DNA from: Pteria penguin
Taxonomy: Eukaryota; Mollusca; Bivalvia; Pterioida; Pteriidae
NCBI GenBank assembly: GCA_035048485.1
Contig: CM068585.1
Span: 15,109,501 to 15,173,500, forward strand
Length of the DNA: 64,000 nucleotides
Direction: 5' to 3'
In this document: in pieces, positions 55,086 through 64,000 of the stretch
Numbering within the stretch: the stretch's first letter is position 1
Layout: every line of letters begins with the position of its first letter
Translations under genes and position numbers: made by a program
The notes under the pieces: model-generated
What the model saw: only the letters and a program-made list of their open reading frames with translations
What the model was told of the DNA's origin: nothing
Database searches by the model: none

Positions 55086-55612
55086 GAGACAGACCAATGC
55101 ATCAGATATAGTGGGGCGGGAACCTGACAAAATAGTTCTTTTGATGATACAAGCAACAAACTTGGCATGATACTTCTTTAGTATGTATCTAGGGTCTTAG
55201 CTCGCTTTCAGACTGGCAGAGCACGGTTTATCATGTTGATGTCGCAAATATTTTTATACCATTATGTGTTTTACAATACCTTACGTGTTTATATTTTTAT
55301 GACCTCTCAATATGCGATACCTGTTGACCCTTGTTCTTTACATGGAGGATTATTTATAAATTTTTAAATGTACGTCCTTTGTTCTGCTGTTACGATGAGT
55401 GGGAAGGTGGGCCCGTAAACCGGTTAACCACACCATTTGTTTGGCTTTTGTCAAATTAAATGACCGTCCTAAGTCGGTATCGTAATTGCACTACAATCAA
55501 ATATTTTTGTAATGTGTTATATATTCTAGTATATTATTTATATTCATGTATTGTATAGCTCCATGGTGACTTCTGCCACATAACTGAGCCAGTAACTCCT
55601 CTTTTTACTTTG
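55086..55612 (+). repeat. inverted-repeat unit, arm A
   Basis: This roughly 0.53-kb arm runs from CGAGACAGACCAATGCATC to CCAGTAACTCCTCTTTT. Its reverse complement is at 59294-59824 with high identity throughout, including GGGCCCGTAAACCGG and GGAGGATTATTTATAAAT. Part of it is repeated again, inverted, at 57765-57945. It has no coding potential. It may be a MITE or a terminal arm of the nested elements here. Confidence 0.88.
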
Positions 55613-55619
55613 TTCATAT

Positions 55620-55705
55620 TAGACCGTGTGCCACCCAAATTTTGGTATTTTCAAGATGGCCGCCAAATTCTAAAAATGGCGGCGAATATTCGCTTGCCTG
55701 TATAT
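55620..55705 (+). repeat. outer inverted repeat, left copy (GGCCGCC/GGCGGC)
   Basis: GACCGTGTGCCACCCAAATT, then TTTCAAGATGGCCGCC and AAAAATGGCGGC, is matched in reverse complement at about 62040-62125. Upstream, the block GTGGGGCGG, then ACAAAATAGTTCTTTTG (about 55110-55145), is matched at about 62165-62205 in reverse. The arm A sequence interrupts the left copy. The pair brackets the broken gene at 55796-61518. Confidence 0.65.
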
Positions 55706-55795
55706 ATAGTATGGTCTAATGGTTATATTGGAACATATCTGGAACGGTGAGGGGCAAGCTTTGCATTTAATTACTAATTTTGACAGTTTATCGAC

Positions 55796-56005
55796 TCAAA
55801 TCCCGTAACAAGTACAACTACAAAGTGCTGTGCATGGTAAACCTGATCTATAGCACTTGCAGTTCCCAGAACAATTCTTTTTGCATCCGCATTTTGCAAG
55901 TTCTTGACAGGATGCCGCTATAGGCTGCAAGCTAGTCCAATAAGGTACCCATACACCATCCTTTTTCACCCAACCCCATGCATCTGGTGATGGCAATTTC
56001 ATCAT
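55796..56005 (-). pseudogene. C-terminal CXC zinc segment of the Academ-like gene
   Basis: This open piece starts MMKLPSPDAWGWVKKDG and ends with a cysteine cluster (CGCKKNC, then CKCYRSGLPCTALCSC), spacing typical of a CXC/CRC-type zinc-binding motif. It is the last module of the broken gene and stops at 55796-55798. Confidence 0.8.
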
Positions 56006-56689
56006 CCGATTAAAGCATTGACCCCAAATATACCCTGCCTGCAGCTCGTTTTACATGTTCATCTAAAGCTGCCCGGGATGGTGGTATGGCATTGTATGTT
56101 AGTACGTTTGTTAGTTGAACTTGACCGATCATACATCATAATAACAAATTTTTCAATGATCGTCATGTTTTCAGAAGATATTTTTTCTATAGGGATGCTT
56201 AACATACTAAAAACCTCCCTTGCCTCCTGATATACATTCCAAGCCTGCCAACATGATTTCTTCCCTTTACCGACAAATGCAGAGACTGTATCACAACCGG
56301 AAAAAGCGTGAAAAAATGGCAGTGATCTAGTTCTTGGTCCCAGAGAGTTTGATATGTCGTATAAAGTGATCCATCTTAGGACACTTCCTTTGCCAAATGT
56401 AACCTAGAATCTGTCAATATTTAATTGATCAAACATTGAGATACCTAGGACAACAACATCTGTATCCGAACTTACCAACATAACACTCTCACATCCTTTA
56501 TCCGCTGCACCTTTTGCGTGGAGAAACATTCTGGTGTCTGCTTCTTCGTGATTACACCGTCATATATGTGAAACATCAACATCGTTGTTTGTTACAACAT
56601 GGTCCTCTCGAGTCACAATTATGTCTGTTTCACACTTCAGCCCAGACAGTTTTTCAGCAATGATACGAAAAAGTTCACTTTTATTTTCA

Positions 56690-57427
56690 TCACATCTTAA
56701 GAATGTGTTCCAAGACTGGTGGTCTACTGTTGGAAGTTACTTTTCTTCTTTCACCAGATCCTCGTTTGCGTCTAGTTTCGCCTTTCAAACTATCCTCATG
56801 GTATTTGTCAAAAACAATATCTATCCTCCCGTGATGATGTCCACAGTGTTCTACATAAGGCAAAATCACATCATTGGCATACTCATCAAATGTTTTACAT
56901 ACTTCTGGTTGCTTCGAGTAAATCAAAGCAGCTCCATCGATTATGAGAGTGTATGCAGGAGGTGCAGCTACGAGAATTTGTACATTACTTTCTAATATTG
57001 GCATAAGTTGTGACTTTGTACCAAAATTCAGATTTCCATTCTGTGATATTGATAGTGGAAACTTTTGATTTTCGTGTCTGAAGAAGATTTCCAAATCACA
57101 TTGTCTACTTTGGCAAGAAATGAATAACCTTGAGAACAAGCTGCATTCATCTCTCAAACTAGCCACTTTTGTCTTTGTGGCAAAAGAGTTTAACTTCGAT
57201 TTCGAACCAAACAAAGGAAATTTATTCTTCGTGATGGGGTCATAGAATCCAGACATTTCAGTATCGTTAATACGTTTTATGAAAAGATCATACTGGTGTA
57301 GACCAACTTCTGATAGTTTCTGAAGCGATTCGGAAACATTGCGCTCTGCAACATCTTTGGAATCAATAACATACAGATCTTTTGACTCTTCATCAAATGG
57401 ATTTCCCATTTCCTCAATTACTGCCAC
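56690..57427 (-). pseudogene. central open segment of the Academ-like gene
   Basis: This is the longest open stretch in the region (245 codons), from VIEEMGNPFDEESKDLYV to a family-typical DKYHEDSLKGETRRKRG. It then leaves frame near 56720. The following conserved core, from about 56720 to 56230, is readable in another frame with in-frame stops. Confidence 0.8.
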
Positions 57428-57764
57428 AAGCTTACGGACTTTTTCAAAGAATTGTTTTTAAGCAGAATGACTTTCTTCATGGTGCTTTAAATGTCTCACT
57501 TTTACATTACCATTTGCTTTTAAAAACTCTTCAACCAGTCTGCTGATCTCTGGTCCAGCTATCATCCACCTCCTAAGAGCTGAAGCATCTTCTGCCAAGC
57601 CGATTGCGCCACCATCACCTTTTACAAGTGCATTATTCTGCTCATGTGCTTGATCAATAGCAATGCATGAAAACCTTCTCTCTGTTTTCTTTACGGAAAA
57701 GATACCTTTTTGAAATTCGTCATAGACATCAGGATGTAGTTTTTCAAGAAAGAAAAAAGAGGAG

Positions 57765-57945
57765 TTACCGGCTCAGTTATGTGGCAGAAGTCACAATGGA
57801 GCTATACAATACATGAATATAAATAATATACTAGAATATATAACACATTACAAAAATATTTGATTGTAGTGCAATTACGATACCGACTTAGGACGGTCAT
57901 TTAATTTGACAAAAGCCAAACAAATGGTGTGGTTAACCGAGAGAT
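57765..57945 (-). repeat. partial third copy of the inverted-repeat unit inserted in the Academ-like gene
   Basis: The text from GAGGAGTTACCGGCTCAG to CAAATGGTGTGGTTAACCG equals the inner third of the arm at 59294-59824, in the same orientation. Gene sequence resumes on both sides: LDHMNYARWLAIHIL above in a shifted frame, FLEKLHPDVYDEFQKG below. It is therefore an insertion. Confidence 0.85.
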
Positions 57946-57985
57946 AACATGTCCAGAATGTGAATAGCCAGCCATCTGGCATAGT

Positions 57986-58434
57986 TCATATGATCGAGGG
58001 CAAAAAATAGGGAATAAGAGCTGAAAGACTGAAAAATTGAAATTGAGGAAATTCTTCCTCGCGCAATGAAAACCATTCTAACATTTCATTGACAGCAATG
58101 TCTTCTATATTTATTTGACCCTCGGTAGCATTCTTAAATGCTAGCTTCATCAATTCATACAGACTACAAGCCGTTATCTGATGAATTTGTCTCGTCTTTG
58201 CAACGTTTGAAACTGTTAGGAAAGATTCAGCAGATCCTGAAGATGCAATATCCGCCTCAGTCAAAGCTGTTACCCAACCAGATACCTTCAGTAAATCACT
58301 TAATAGTTTCAAAGCAGCCATTTCTATGTGCAAACCTCCAAACATTATCACAAATTTATCTACACCATAGATATCTGGCCACTGCCATTGTATCTGTTTT
58401 GCAAGAACAAACAATGGTTAGTCTGCTGTCATAA
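57986..58434 (-). pseudogene. open segment of the Academ-like gene
   Basis: The segment FVLAKQIQWQWPDIYGVDKF, then GGLHIEMAALKLLSDLL, matches a strongly conserved block of the family. A stop just upstream (about 58425) and a frameshift in a T run near 57995 bound it. Sense continues past the frameshift to the insertion at 57945. Confidence 0.78.
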
Positions 58435-58776
58435 CTGGAGTTTGAGTGGGATTTAGGAAATTAGTGACCTCTCGTATTTTATCCATGGCATGTTTAATTG
58501 TCGACACATAGTGTGCCTGATCCCGAAACAAAGGAAGTAATGCTGTTGTGCTGACTTTAACATGAGGACCCTAACCTCGCGAAGAATGGTATGATGACCA
58601 TGATGACTGTCTCTAGATTTAAGACTTCTTGTGTCAAACTAACAAACTGAAGCCAGTCAAACTTATACTTGAGGTTATGTAACAAGTAATCTTGGTACTG
58701 AAGTTTAATAGGTGTTTGCACTATTGGAGGTGATGGATTTGTTTTTAGAAAAGCAGGTGGTACATTTGTGTACGTA

Positions 58777-59296
58777 TCAGGGAGATTTGATACTTTTTTT
58801 CGAAGTTAGTTTATGTTCAATAAGCGGAAATTCACGTCCTTCTGTATTATCACTAATAGAAGGCTGTTGCAAAATAGATATTCCTGTTCCATGAACTGAT
58901 GTCATTGCCGTTGTAGAAGAAGGATTGTGATCAACCTTATCAACAGCTGAGGTAGTGAATACACCCTTGTGTAAACCTGGTGGACAGACAACACCTTCTT
59001 CTAAACATTTCTGAAGTACACTATCACTAAGCATTGTAGAGATTTCCAGCACACGGTCATACGAAGAACAAATACCGTGTTGAAATAGAATATCTATTAG
59101 ATTGCGTTTTCGTGTCTTTGCAAACAAAAGAATCCCTACATAAATTGCAAACGGAGGTTCACGATCTGACTAGTGTCTCTGGTGAATACTAGTACCTTTA
59201 ATTGCTTTTTTATGGTAATTAAAACGCAACAACTGAGCAATGGCAAGATCAGAATCAGTGATCCCGTTTTCAAGTTGGGATTCGATATCAGAGAAA
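58777..59296 (-). pseudogene. open segment of the Academ-like gene after the 1.1-kb insertion
   Basis: The sense frame resumes at the edge of the inverted-repeat arm with LENGITDSDLAIAQLLRF. It has a stop near 59171, then FAKTRKRNLIDILFQHG, SYDRVLEIST and VCPPGLHKGVFTTSAVD. It leaves frame near 58790, where the other frame continues PDTYTNVPPAF. Confidence 0.78.
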
Positions 59297-59824
59297 AAAG
59301 AGGAGTTACTGGCTCAGTTATGTGGCAGAAGTCACCGTGGAGCTATACAATACATGAATATAAATAATGTACTAGAATATATAACACATTACAAAAATAT
59401 TTGATAGTAGTGCAATTACGATACCGACTTAGGACGGTCATTTAATTTGACAAAAGCCAAACAAATGGTGTGGTTAACCGGTTTACGGGCCCACCTTCCC
59501 ACTCACCGTAACAGCAGAACAATCAAAGGACGTACATTTAAAAATTTATAAATAATCCTCCATGTAAAGAACAAGGGTCAACAGGTATCGCATATTGAGA
59601 GGTCATAAAAATATAAACACGTAAGGTATTGTAAAACACATAATGGTATAAAAATATATGCGACATCAACATGATAAACCGTGCTCTGCCAGTCTGAAAG
59701 CGAGCTAAGACCCTAGATACATACTAAAGAAGTATCATGCCAAGTTTGTTGCTTGTATCATCAAAAGAACTATTTTGTCAGGTTCCCGCCCCACTATATC
59801 TGATGCATTGGTCTGTCTCGAGCG
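59294..59824 (-). repeat. inverted-repeat unit, arm B
   Basis: This is the reverse complement of the arm at 55086-55612, with few differences over more than 500 bp. Its inner edge abuts Academ-like coding sequence at about 59296. Its outer edge abuts the LINE fragment at about 59825, where GCGAGCTAAGACCCTAG of the arm interior is repeated once more. Confidence 0.88.
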
Positions 59825-60417
59825 AGCTAAGACCCTAGATCTGTAGGAGTCCCGACTAACAGTCAGAGGGGACGAGGTTCAGGACCATGTCTCCTCTGAA
59901 AGAAGTTTGGACAAGGCCCGTCATATAGTCCCCACCGCCCTGTTAGTCAGCGTGCAACGTTCAAGTAAAAGTCTGCATAAAGCTGTAGAGGGGCCGAATA
60001 CAAGACCTATAGTCTTTTTGATGATCTCAATATCATATTGTCTATTTAGGAGACGTTTGACTATTTTATTACATGATAAAATAACGTTATCGGAGCCTTT
60101 TACTTTCCTTAGTTTATATACGAGATCACCGTAAAAATTAGGATGGGAAATTCCATTTGATACATACTGTTGAAAAGAAATGTTTCCAAATTTAGATAGA
60201 AGTTCTGAATAAGATCTGAAGAATTTGTTTTTCTTAGCTTGTGATATCTGTAACCCTGAGTTAAAAGTTTAGTAGTAATTTGTAAATTTCGTTTATGAAA
60301 GTCCAAAACATCGGTGCAGCCTCTGACAAATCGAACTAATTGAGATATATAGATACCATATGATGGGAGTCGAGGGACATCGCCATCCAAGTGAGGGAAA
60401 TTTACAATAGGAAATTC
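59825..60417 (-). pseudogene. truncated non-LTR retrotransposon (reverse transcriptase C-terminus)
   Basis: The frame contains FPHLDGDVPRLPSYGIYISQ, then LVRFVRGCTDVLDFHKRN and LLTQGYRYHKLRKT. After a one-base shift near 60235 it continues KFFRSYSELLSKFG, then SHPNFYGDLVYKLRKVKG, and ends near a TGA at about 59925. I know this block as the C-terminal end of LINE-type reverse transcriptase proteins in cnidarians and molluscs. The catalytic RT domain is missing. It is fused in frame to SMIEH of the Academ-like gene, so the open frame at 60109-60759 is chimeric. Confidence 0.75.
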
Positions 60418-60846
60418 AGGTACATGCTCTATCATTGAGACCAGTTCTAACAAAAAACTTGGAACAGCTTCTGACAATGATTCGTCGCTAAATTTACCAG
60501 TGAATTTGACCTTGTGTTGACACAATTCCTTGCAAACTATCTCGGCTGCCTTTGCTGAATACATAGCATCAGTAAATTCACAGGCGGTGACAACTGCTTG
60601 TCCAATATCTTTCTCAAACACTAGTACCACTTCATGTCCTCTATGGTATGCTTGCAAATCTGGTATCTTTGATAAGATTCTGTCTTTCAATTTCGTTTTA
60701 TTTAATTTTGATGAAATCGACGGATACGTAAATTCGCGACGTCGTTTTTCGTATAACAAGCTAAGATCAGCAAGTTTGAAAACAATACCTCCCGGATTAG
60801 CTCTTTGTGATTCTACTATGTGTGTAATCAGTTCTGCAAATGCAAG

Positions 60847-61518
60847 TTAATCACCATACTCGCAGTTTCCTTTCTCCACGGACATTTCATGGTCCCGTAG
60901 TGCCTTTCTTTCTCTGTTATACAGTGCTGTCAAACATTTTGGATGATATTTAAACTTTTGTGCTACAACATCACCTGAACTTAATTTTGCAAGCAGTTTT
61001 TCATCTTGTAATGTTATTGCGCATCGGTTTAGTCTTTCGTTCAGCTGCATGGTCATTGCCTCTCTCATGTCTGATATGTTATCTTCGTCTTCGCATAAAA
61101 AACACTTTGCAATAAGTGACTTCTCCATCTGCTTCGAACTCTTTTTTCTGATGAAATTTGATGAAGCACTTTCGACTCCAATATCAACTGATCTCCTTTT
61201 TCTTGCCCTTTGTAGTTTTGTATTGCTGAACATTATTCTGCAAGAATGATGGTACTTTGCATTATTCTTTACTAAAGTTGCATCAATGCCCTGGCCATCA
61301 TCAATGCGTCGAACGTCTACATGGATTCGCATTTCATTCAAGCATTTGAACTCGGGTATATTCTTTGCAAGCAGGGTATAACCCGATTTGCTTTGGTCCA
61401 AAGGATCGGAGGGTGACATCAATGCTTCATCTTTGTCTATCTGACATAAAAAGCATTTAGACCAATCAGTTTCCCTTTCATCGTCGGGAGATGTTGACAA
61501 ACGAATTCTTTTTGACAT
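60847..61518 (-). pseudogene. N-terminal part of the Academ-like gene
   Basis: This is a 223-codon open frame from MSKRIRLSTSPDDERE to a TAA at 60847-60849. It carries two similar zinc-like modules, CFLC with YHHSC and CFLC with YHPKC. The same frame continues after the stop (LAFAELITHIVESQ, then PGGIVFKLADLSLLYEKR) as family sequence down to about 60418. The stop is therefore probably a single nonsense change and not a natural end. A short intron removing it is less likely, since no good donor is visible. Confidence 0.8.
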
Positions 61519-62039
61519 TTCAATTTAGAATTGAAAACAATCAATTATTTTATTATTCAACCAATATTTGCACGTACGACTATTAATCGGAACTGCAAAG
61601 CATACAGACTAGTTGGTTATCCACTTGTAATTACAGTGCATGCACATGTGCACGTGTTACGCTTAAACACAGAAATCTCGGACAGAGGGCGCCACTTCCG
61701 TTTTCTGGTGATAATTTTGGAATTACTATGTATTTGACAAACAGAAAGAGGAAGAAAGGTGCCCTTTGTGTCACCCCAATTCCCACAAAGCTGACACCAT
61801 GCCAAGTTTTGAGGCAAGAATGTTGCATGAGTTGGTCCAAGTATTCATGGTCTCATGAATTATGAATTAATTTTTCGTATTTAGACCAATGGACATGAGT
61901 AACAGGCCAGAAACAATTGTTATTTAAAAGTTTAAATCTTAAGCAGCCTCTATGAAGAAATTTCATAAATGATTCAGACTAAAATCGCAAAATAACCCTT
62001 AGTTAACCATGCATCCAACATACAATTTTGAACATAAAT

Positions 62040-62205
62040 CCTATTCAGCCGCCATTTTTAATTTTGGCCGCCATCTTGAAATGGTAGGAAAATCCAGTTG
62101 GCACACAATCTATATTGATAATATACTATCAGAAGATTATTCCTACAAATTCTCATGCTTATATCACAAAAAGAACTATTTTGGTGGAATTTAAGCATAA
62201 GCCGC
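62040..62205 (-). repeat. outer inverted repeat, right copy
   Basis: The reverse complement reads GTGGGGCGGCTTATGC, then CAAAATAGTTCTTTTTG, TAGATTGTGTGCCAACTGG, TTTCAAGATGGCGGCC and AAAAATGGCGGC. It is the uninterrupted counterpart of the left copy at about 55105-55160 plus 55620-55705. Confidence 0.65.
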
Positions 62206-62269
62206 CCCACTAAGATGCCACATTTGACTTACTTAATTCCACTTTAAAAGTGACTTAATTAGATAAGAA

Positions 62270-62510
62270 GTTGGGGGTAGCTCAGTATCGGACAAAGTAC
62301 TAATGCCAGAGTGACAAAACTTGCCACAATGATTCATATTGAGATATCTAGATGGATCCTTGCATCAGATTCAGCATTTGACCTTTTTATCCACTCGACT
62401 GACTTGGTTACGATGTTTGGAGTAGCTCAGTGGTAGAAAAATCTGCCTGTCCTAGCTAGGCATCACATTAACTATTTTGAGTTTGAACTGCCTTTTTACT
62501 ACACTTTTGA
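62270..62510 (+). repeat. tRNA-like SINE-head fragments
   Basis: GGGGGTAGCTCAGTATCGG (62273) and GGAGTAGCTCAGTGGTAGA (62420) look like pol III A boxes. GAGTTTGAACTGCC (about 62478) is a B-box-like partner of the second. A relative of the first segment (GTAGCTTAGTATTGGACAAA) is at 55027. No complete tRNA fold is evident. Confidence 0.45.
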
Positions 62511-62529
62511 AGCAATATTTTATGCTATA

Positions 62530-63488
62530 ATACGAGGTATGATCAAGAAGTTCTCAGCTCCGTGTAAAGATTGAAAGAATTGTCATTATTTTTAATATTA
62601 TTCCCCTTCATCTCAATGGACATTCCCCACCTTTGTTCCAATTTCTTAATCCCTTCAAATTAGAGTGTCTAATTCTGGTCTCTCAAGTACGCATATATAG
62701 AGTCAACTATATCCTCATTGCTTCCAAAATTCTTACCACGTAGGTAAGAATTGACTTTTGGGAACAGATAGAAGTCAGATGGGACGAAATCTGGAGAATA
62801 TGGGGCATGAGGAAGAACCTCTTGGAACGTGGGAAATGTTAGCGGGTGCATTATCCTGCAAGGGCAGCACGTCTCTGGTTAGCTTTCCTCTCCTCTTTCT
62901 CACAATCTCCTGACGCAGCCTCTTTAACACATTAGCATTATGTGTGCCATTTATCGTGCGGCATTCTTCAAGAAAATCAGTCATGATTATTCCCTGATAT
63001 TTCCAAGAGAAAGAGGCCATAATTTCCCCAGCTAAGGAAACTCTTGAAATATTTTAGGAGGGGCTGAGCCAGGGTAAATTCTGAATGCTGTTTCTTTCTT
63101 TTAGATTTAGGATCAGAATGGTGAACCCAAGTTTCATCCAAAGGGATTATTCGACGCAAAAATTCCTTGGGATTCTCCTTTTAGCAATGCAAAAGATATA
63201 AAGAAATATCATACCTGTTTCTCTGTTGATTCAGTCAACATTTTAGGGACCCATCCCACGGAGACCTCAAACGACGAACGTTGCCTAATATGTCGATTAA
63301 AATTGATTGAACAGCTTAAAACTTAAGTACCGCCCATTTTTCCCTCAACCTTGGGGCATGAGAATTTTTTCAGTAGAGTCAGAGCAAGATTTTTTTTCAG
63401 CAATAAAATATTGTTGTATAATAATACCAATTTGATAATAAATATTTTTTGACAACATTATCCTTTATTTACCACTTCATACCTCTAA
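62530..63488 (-). mobile_element. mariner element relic with terminal inverted repeats
   Basis: The right end, read inward, is TTAGAGGTATGAAGTGG. The left end is TACGAGGTATGATCAAG. The two share GAGGTATGA at equal distance from TA. The element is about 0.96 kb, shorter than the roughly 1.3 kb usual for mariner, because the N-terminal DNA-binding region is missing or unrecognisable. Confidence 0.75.
62560..63260 (-). pseudogene. mariner transposase, frameshifted and 5'-truncated
   Basis: Reading the minus strand, WVPKMLTESTEKQ is followed by PLDETWVHHSDPKSKRK with the first catalytic Asp (DETW). After a frameshift come IIMTDFLEE and LPLQDNAPAN, with the DNAPAN catalytic Asp. After another shift comes LPHAPYSPDFVPSDFYLFP, with the third Asp in the SPDF-PSDF region, and LRGKNFGSNEDIVDS. 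The triad spacing is that of mariner (DD34D). At least two frameshifts rule out activity. The element belongs to the Tc1/mariner superfamily. Confidence 0.88.
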
Positions 63489-64000
63489 TATGTATATAAT
63501 AGTATTCTGTCTGTATCCTGTTGTGGGGAGTGATCGATACTTTTGCACAGTCTAACCCGTCCCAGCTATGCTATACGCTTTTAGTCACCCATACTGATAT
63601 CATTTACTTTGTATTTTCATCGACGAGACGAAATGAAATGTAAGGAGTGGAAGGGGGACAAAGGAAGGGGGTAGGAAGTTGCAAGGGTGCGATTTTGAGA
63701 AGGCTACCCCTTGCCCCCCCCCCCCCCCCCCCCCCCCCTTATGAACTGTTTTGGCATATATCTTTTTTTACAACTATGGTCGTGGTGCACACACAAAGAT
63801 GTTAGAAGTAGTTCGTCAACTTTAGGTTTAAGCCACGCCCATAGGGTGAGATATAACGGAACGTGATATAACAAAATCTTTTCCAGGAAAAAAAGAGAGG
63901 ATTTTCCTGTCCGAAATGTGAAAAAAAGCAACTGACTCAGTCGTATCACAGAAATATTACATGGATGTAACAAAATTAAAAGTTGACGACTGTCTGATTG
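63489..64000. other. no gene seen; long poly-C tract
   Basis: Nothing coding was recognised. A poly-C run of about 24-26 bases at 63714-63738 lies in a purine/pyrimidine-skewed stretch. The minus-strand open frame at 63704-63973 is in non-conserved sequence. Confidence 0.5.

Larger units (their letters stand above)
55796..61518 (-). pseudogene. broken mobile-element-type gene, Academ-like (zinc modules, XPG/PIN-like core, CXC tail)
   Basis: Segments 61518-60418, 59296-57946 and 57764-55796, read in order, follow one large protein family that I know as multicopy uncharacterised proteins in cnidarians, molluscs and fish. The N-terminal part has two zinc-like modules, each CFLC with a later YHxxC. 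The middle has SYDRVLEIST, VDHNPSSTTA and KFVIMFGGLHIEM. Then come AIDQAHEQNNALVKGDGGA and VIEEMGNPFDEES. An acidic nuclease-like core follows, with EEADTR, SSDTDV and SGCDTVSAF (about 56550-56255). The C-terminus has PSPDAWGWVKK and a CxC cluster. Lesions include stops near 60848, 59171, 58425 and 57459, frameshifts near 58790, 58565, 57995 and 56720, and two insertions. A DNA-transposon origin of the Academ type, which carries XPG-like nuclease and Cys-rich modules, is inference. Confidence 0.75.

Noticed and set aside
56585..56995. 136-residue plus-strand protein
   Set aside because: Antisense shadow of the conserved Academ-like coding strand.
60530..60850. 106-residue plus-strand protein
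   Set aside because: Antisense shadow of the N-terminal Academ-like segment.

Overview
The window is animal nuclear DNA, most likely from a bivalve mollusc. It is AT-rich, with short coding exons in long introns, GT–AG splice sites, tRNA-derived SINEs, many small DNA transposons and several minisatellites. The bivalve assignment is an inference. It rests on repeat families I associate with bivalves, such as the one opening with a palindromic GGCCCAAGTGGGCC, and not on a marker gene.

Two conserved genes are arranged head to head and can be followed exon by exon with consistent reading phase. STXBP4 (syntaxin-binding protein 4, Synip) lies on the minus strand from 38621 to 1948. It has 19 exons encoding 655 residues: a PDZ domain, a serine/proline-rich linker, a helical region, a long coiled coil and a C-terminal WW domain. 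A 14-residue cassette exon (36489-36530) and two 18-nt micro-exons (3693-3710, 4474-4491) are possible. UBL3 (membrane-anchored ubiquitin-fold protein) lies on the plus strand from 38986 to 48081. It has five exons encoding 121 residues and ends in a CaaX prenylation box. The two start codons are 364 bases apart, so the genes probably share a promoter.

The introns hold most of the unusual material. In STXBP4 these are a 36/38-bp minisatellite that abuts exon 17 and resembles its 3' end (5.6-7.2 kb), a 48-bp minisatellite grown out of a SINE body (7.56-7.97 kb), a 90-bp array of a SINE head (14.7-15.2 kb), a 113-bp hammerhead-like retroelement relic with 15-bp target duplications (15.85-15.97 kb), pogo/Tigger-like elements (9.3-10.2 and 27.3-28.5 kb), an element with clean terminal inverted repeats (16.1-17.0 kb), and three copies of a family with terminal hairpins (21.1-23.7, 29.1-30.4, 32.1-33.4 kb). 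Between 33.6 and 38.4 kb three elements share an architecture of terminal arrays of a short CCGAAA-type motif and 8-9 bp target duplications. A 28-bp satellite of about 57 copies in UBL3 intron 1 carries a related motif and may have grown from such an element.

From about 48 to 52 kb lies the UBL3 3' flank, with several poly(A) signals. From 55 to 62.2 kb is a decayed, nested mobile-element complex. Its core is a broken minus-strand gene of a multicopy metazoan family with zinc-binding modules, an XPG/PIN-like acidic core and a C-terminal CXC motif, tentatively Academ-like. It is interrupted by a truncated LINE fragment and by copies of a roughly 0.5-kb inverted-repeat unit. A mariner transposase relic follows at 62.5-63.5 kb.
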